A DNA stretch of 64,000 nt, from positions 6,944,001 to 7,008,000 of the forward strand of contig NZ_CP065958.1 of the NCBI RefSeq assembly GCF_041270065.1, given 5' to 3'. The notes under the pieces are model-generated. The model did not search any database. It worked only from the letters and a program-made list of their open reading frames with translations, and was not told the origin of the DNA. Both the position numbers and the translations under genes were made by a program. This document shows, one piece after another, positions 61,099 through 64,000 of the stretch. The stretch comes from Streptomyces fradiae (GTDB lineage: Bacteria; Actinomycetota; Actinomycetes; Streptomycetales; Streptomycetaceae). Within the stretch, counting starts at the first letter, position 1, and every line of letters begins with the position of its first letter.

Positions 61099-61725
61099 TC
61101 ATGGGGCACCGAGATCCATCCGGACGTCGACAACGCCCTCCACGGCCAGCACGGCGCGGGCGACCAGCGGCACCATCGACCGGTCGGAGAGCGACCCACG
61201 GATCGTGGCGACACCGTCCGCGACCGTCACATGCAGTCCCACGGTGGCGGTTGGCTCGCTGAGGACGGACTGGCGGATGTCCTCCTCGATCTCGGCGTCC
61301 GTACGCAGGAACACCTTCAGCAGATCGCTCCGGCTGACCACGCCCTCCAGCATGCCGACGCCGTTGATCACGGGCAGGCGCTTCACCCTTCGCGTCGCCA
61401 TGATCCGTGCCGCTTCGGCGAGCGTCGCGTCGGGACGGACGGTGACGGCCGGGCTGGACATGAGTTCCCCGGCCCGTACGGCTCCCGCCTTGTATGCCGC
61501 GGCGAGCTCGTCCGGTCGGGGTTCGTCCGTGCGGAACTCCTCCTTCGGTAGCAGATCGGCTTCCGATACGACCCCGATCACCCGTCCCTCCCCCTCCAGA
61601 ACGGGCAAGGCGCTCACCTTCCACTGGTCCATGAGCGCGACGATCTCCTTGTACGGCGCGTCACGCCCGATGGCGATCGCGGTGTGGGTCATGACGTCGC
61701 TGACGGTGTAGCGCGAGGCGGGCAT
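61099..61725 (-). CDS. CBS-pair and BON domain protein
   Basis: A 208-residue paralogue. CBS1: DVMTHTAIAIGRDAPYKEIV to [16 protein letters not shown]2: ELMSSPAVTVRPDATLA to GVVSRSDLLKVFLR; BON: LHVTVADGVATIRGSL. GGGAGAA before ATG 61725; the open frame upstream (to 61986) runs through the promoter boxes. It lies 65 nt upstream of the response regulator in the same direction, so the two may be cotranscribed, which would place the regulator under its own boxes. Confidence 0.92.
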   Translation of the reverse strand: MPASRYTVSDVMTHTAIAIGRDAPYKEIVALMDQWKVSALPVLEGEGRVIGVVSEADLLPKEEFRTDEPRPDELAAAYKAGAVRAGELMSSPAVTVRPDATLAEAARIMATRRVKRLPVINGVGMLEGVVSRSDLLKVFLRTDAEIEEDIRQSVLSEPTATVGLHVTVADGVATIRGSLSDRSMVPLVARAVLAVEGVVDVRMDLGAP

Positions 61726-61829
61726 CACGTTCTCCCAGAGAGGTGAAGATCTACGGGCCGCTTGCCGCTCACCGGGGCCTCCGCACCGGTGTCTACTCCA
61801 GTCTGGCCGCGTTCCGTGAAAGGACAGGA

Positions 61830-61864
61830 GGGCCGGATGGCCCCCTCGGGTCCCTCTTCGGCCC
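61830..61864 (-). promoter_or_regulatory. Tandem palindromic boxes upstream of the CBS-BON/regulator unit
   Basis: GGGCCGGATGGCCCC (61830-61844) and GGGTCCCTCTTCGGCCC (61848-61864), roughly 20 bp apart, 105 bp before ATG 61725. If the regulator gene is cotranscribed, this would be an autoregulatory site. Confidence 0.55.
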
Positions 61865-62014
61865 ATGCGAGGCGAGACGAGCCCGCCTCGTCTCCCGCGG
61901 TGCCGACGAGCGTCGAACCAGGATGTGCGTGGACCTGAGCCTCGCCCACTGGCCGCAGTCGCCTGCGGTGGGCCTTGGGCGCCCACGTTTGCCGGGGCGT
62001 TCCAGGTGGATCAG

Positions 62015-62563
62015 TCAAGCGACCTGGAGGGTCGCACCCCACGCCCTTGCGCGATCCCGCTCGCCTGCGCGGAGCGGCCCTTCGGTGTCCTCGATGATGA
62101 ATCCCTCCGGTTCCGCGACGAGTTCGTAGCCATGGCCGCGCAGCCGACGTGCGATGCCGCTGGCGGCGGCCCCGGCCAGACGCATGTCCGCCCGGGTGTC
62201 GAAGGCCGCAGCCGCATGGGTGCCGGTGTGGGCCTTCGGGAGCGTGTCGTGGAACCAGTCGCGGACGCCAGGGCCCTCGGCACCCTCCTCGGGAGTGAAG
62301 GGACGCTGCCCCTTCTCGGCCTCTTGCTTCTCGGCCTTCAGCCCCATTTTCCGGCTCATCCCGGTGGTCATGCCCCGTATATGGGTCGGCCCGCCGACGA
62401 CCAGCAGGTCGGTGGGGCCGATGCGCTCCGGGACGGCGTCGACCACTGCCACGCACTCGACCTCGGCGTCCGGGTGTGCTTCCTTCACGCCCTCTCGGAT
62501 GGCGTCAGCGATCTCGCGCGTGTTGCCGAACAGACTCTCGTACACGATCACAGCACGCATCAC
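62015..62563 (-). CDS. Flavodoxin family protein
   Basis: A 182-residue flavodoxin. The phosphate loop is VYESLFGNTREIADAI (classic SxFGNT), the second loop VVGGPTHIRGMTTGMSRK, and AFDTRADMRLAGAAASGIARRL is the third region. This is a different subgroup from the two HemG-like flavodoxins. GTG 62563 or ATG 62560; GAGGAG lies at 62571-62576. It starts 11 nt after the preceding gene's stop, forming an operon with it. Confidence 0.9.
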   Translation of the reverse strand: MMRAVIVYESLFGNTREIADAIREGVKEAHPDAEVECVAVVDAVPERIGPTDLLVVGGPTHIRGMTTGMSRKMGLKAEKQEAEKGQRPFTPEEGAEGPGVRDWFHDTLPKAHTGTHAAAAFDTRADMRLAGAAASGIARRLRGHGYELVAEPEGFIIEDTEGPLRAGERDRARAWGATLQVA

Positions 62564-62574
62564 GACTCATCTCC

Positions 62575-63219
62575 TCACGTGCGTCCTTCTCTGCTCTCCG
62601 CTGCCGCTTCGATCGCCCGCAGCGCTCCGCGCAGCACGATGCCGACGCCCGGGGAAACCAGCGTCCAGTAACGGCCGAACCGCGCGGTGGAAGCCGGGTC
62701 GGTGCAAGCGGTACGCGCTTCATAGGTCAGGAGGGACCGGCGTGCCCCGTAGGGATGGACGACGAAGGCGGCGGCCATCTTCGCCCAGCCGGGCTCCTCG
62801 AAGCCCGCGTAGTCACCAGGTTCGACACGGCGCCACTCGATGGTGGGCTTCCACACCTTCCCCACCGCGCCGAAGACGATCTCGCGCCCCGCGCGCTCCC
62901 CGAGGGCAACCCAGGGTTGGACCTCCAGGTCCCCCTGATCACCGGTTGCGGCGGTGTCGAACAGGTCGGACACCCGCATCGAAGGTGACGTGGCCACGGG
63001 CCGACGGCGCACTCGGTCCGGCACTCCACGCGCCCACATGACCGCGTCGAACAGCGGCGAGTGAATGGACAGCATGTCCAGATCACGGGCCGCGCGGTAC
63101 ACGACGTCCGGCGCGGCGGCGATCACGGCGCACTCCAGGCGGGAGAACCGGAACTCGGGCAGAGCCGCGTCGAGCAGGAGAGGCTCGGCCGGCGCGGTGA
63201 CACTCGGCTGGGTATCCAT
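62575..63219 (-). CDS. Protein of unknown function
   Basis: A 214-residue soluble protein I cannot assign. It has FRFSRLECAVIAAAPDVVYRAA, LSIHSPLFDAVMWARGVPDR, a central WVALGERAGREIVFGAVG strand pair and a hydrophobic C-terminus (GIVLRGALRAIEAA). The alternation of beta strands and a final helix could be an SRPBCC-like lipid-binding fold, which is a guess. GGGAGG before ATG 63219. Overlong upstream frame to 63942 is not coding. Operon with the flavodoxin. Confidence 0.7.
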   Translation of the reverse strand: MDTQPSVTAPAEPLLLDAALPEFRFSRLECAVIAAAPDVVYRAARDLDMLSIHSPLFDAVMWARGVPDRVRRRPVATSPSMRVSDLFDTAATGDQGDLEVQPWVALGERAGREIVFGAVGKVWKPTIEWRRVEPGDYAGFEEPGWAKMAAAFVVHPYGARRSLLTYEARTACTDPASTARFGRYWTLVSPGVGIVLRGALRAIEAAAESREGRT

Positions 63220-63630
63220 GGAGACCTCCCCGGATCCGACACCATCAGTCTCGCCCACAGGACAGGCTCGCGCCGGGGCGAACGGTTTGACGAGCACCGC
63301 TGCCGAGGTGATACGGGAAGGTCGGCATCGTGAGGGTCGCGGCGCGACGCCGCTGGCAATCGGTGGTCTGCTTCTGGCGCACGAAGCTTGATCCTTTGGA
63401 TAGCCGAGGGTAGGTCGCACTGACCCTGGGTTACGGCGTTGGTGGAGGGCCTCGGGGCGGGAGCCGGTCAAGGGGCGGGGGACAGTGAGCCCCGGCGGGC
63501 CAGAAGCGTCTGACGCTCGTCCGGCCCCAGGTACAGCCTCGACCAGCTTCTCGACCGCGTCATGCGGGAGGCGCGGAACCATGCCCCATTCCAACTGCCC
63601 GTACCACTTCTCGGCCGTCGTTCGTGCACG
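63220..63630. other. Non-coding or decayed DNA
   Basis: No intact gene seen. The stretch about 63395-63450 is somewhat AT-richer. A leftward frame near 63500-63640 (TAEKWYGQLEWGMVPRLPHD) looks protein-like, possibly the remnant of a helix-turn-helix protein, without start or domain completeness. Confidence 0.5.
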
Positions 63631-63636
63631 CACCGC

Positions 63637-63925
63637 GAAATCACGTCGATCGCTTCGGCGTGGCGCCCGATGGCCGAGTGCTTCGCAATCCGGCAGGTGG
63701 CTACGTGGACGCAGCAGCCTACGGCAGGACATGGGAGCGGGCCCGCAAGAAGGCCCTGGCCCCCAATGGGCAGTCGACGTTCGTCGCCAAGAGGCCCTAT
63801 GACCTCCCGCACGCCGGGATCTCGTTCTGGCTGCACTCCGGCGTGGATCCTGCCGAATGCGCGCGCCGTCCGGCCAGAGCATCCAAGTGCTCTTCCAGTA
63901 CTGGAGCAGGAGACGGAGCGCGCCG
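63637..63925 (+). pseudogene. Tyrosine integrase, C-terminal fragment, decayed
   Basis: One frame reads NHVDRFGVAPDGRVLRN, GGYVDAAAYGRTWERARKKAL and RPYDLPHAGISFWLHSGVDP, ending AECARR; after a 1-nt shift SGQSIQVLFQYW follows. Phage-type integrases have YDLRHAG here; the catalytic Arg is now Pro, and the rest of the protein is missing. It marks an old integration event at the island's right side. It is unlike the intact integrase at 6.7 kb. Confidence 0.75.
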
Positions 63926-64000
63926 AGCGGACGGGCCGACACCTCCTCGTCGTGGAGACGACCACGGCGCTCGCGCTGGCTCTTGGACTCTCCGGTACGT

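Noticed and set aside
60344..61624. A 426-codon frame making the response regulator longer
   Set aside because: The frame upstream of ATG 61033 is antisense-like nonsense through the CBS gene; the receiver domain begins right after ATG 61033 as in DevR.

Overview
The DNA is very GC-rich, with GTG starts, overlapping stop/start codons and GGAGG-type ribosome sites. Its gene families (a conservon, CBS-BON proteins, a DevR/DosR-like two-component pair) point to Streptomyces or a close actinomycete. Most of the window (about 14.3-63.2 kb) looks like the Streptomyces counterpart of the mycobacterial dormancy (DosR) gene set, an assignment made from remembered family sequences, not from a search.

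Layout. 0-2.9 kb: end of a conservon (CvnA C-terminus, roadblock protein, DUF742 protein, small GTPase) plus a GAF protein. 3.0-6.5 kb: an acyl-CoA dehydrogenase and a two-subunit transketolase with a SoxR-like palindrome in front. 6.6-9.1 kb: tRNA-Pro(GGG) followed by a lone tyrosine integrase and decayed DNA, the remnant of a pSAM2-like integrative element. 9.1-14.2 kb: ApbE flavin transferase, secreted FMN-binding protein and a membrane ferric-reductase-like oxidoreductase, divergent from an OmpR-type two-component system. 14.3-19 kb: GYD protein, flavodoxin and an ABC exporter-type system. 19-25.2 kb: NarK-type transporter and NAD-type formate dehydrogenase. 25.2-32.3 kb: an operon of CBS-BON, acyl-CoA synthetase, E1-alpha, E1-beta, E2, acyl carrier protein, CBS-BON and a broken universal stress protein (USP) gene. 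32.4-46 kb: CBS-BON, USPs, XRE/PNPOx regulator-like protein, copper ATPase with cupredoxin and YHS ends, PEP synthase-like enzyme and small ORFs. 45.6-49.9 kb: Hsp20, flavodoxin, an Rv1733c-like membrane protein and a P-type ATPase. 49.9-54.3 kb: CBS-BON proteins, a cyclic-nucleotide-domain protein and three pseudogenes (DUF4389, alcohol dehydrogenase, nitroreductase). 54.5-61.7 kb: two USPs, another P-type ATPase, a DosS-like kinase, a DevR-like regulator facing it, and a CBS-BON protein. The end holds a flavodoxin, an unknown protein and an integrase fragment.

How it fits together. Twelve promoter regions between 19 and 62 kb carry GGGnCCG-NN-CGGnCC palindromes, usually as two copies 20-23 bp apart and often about 70-105 bp before a start codon. 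They precede NarK/FDH, the E1-E2 operon, USP, CBS, Hsp20 and ATPase genes. The simplest reading is that the kinase at 58.6 kb and regulator at 60.3 kb control the island through these sites: sensing oxygen or redox state through a predicted haem GAF domain and switching on formate/pyruvate oxidation, PEP formation, nucleotide-sensing CBS/USP proteins, ion pumps and chaperones. Several members are visibly decaying, so this strain appears to be losing parts of the regulon.
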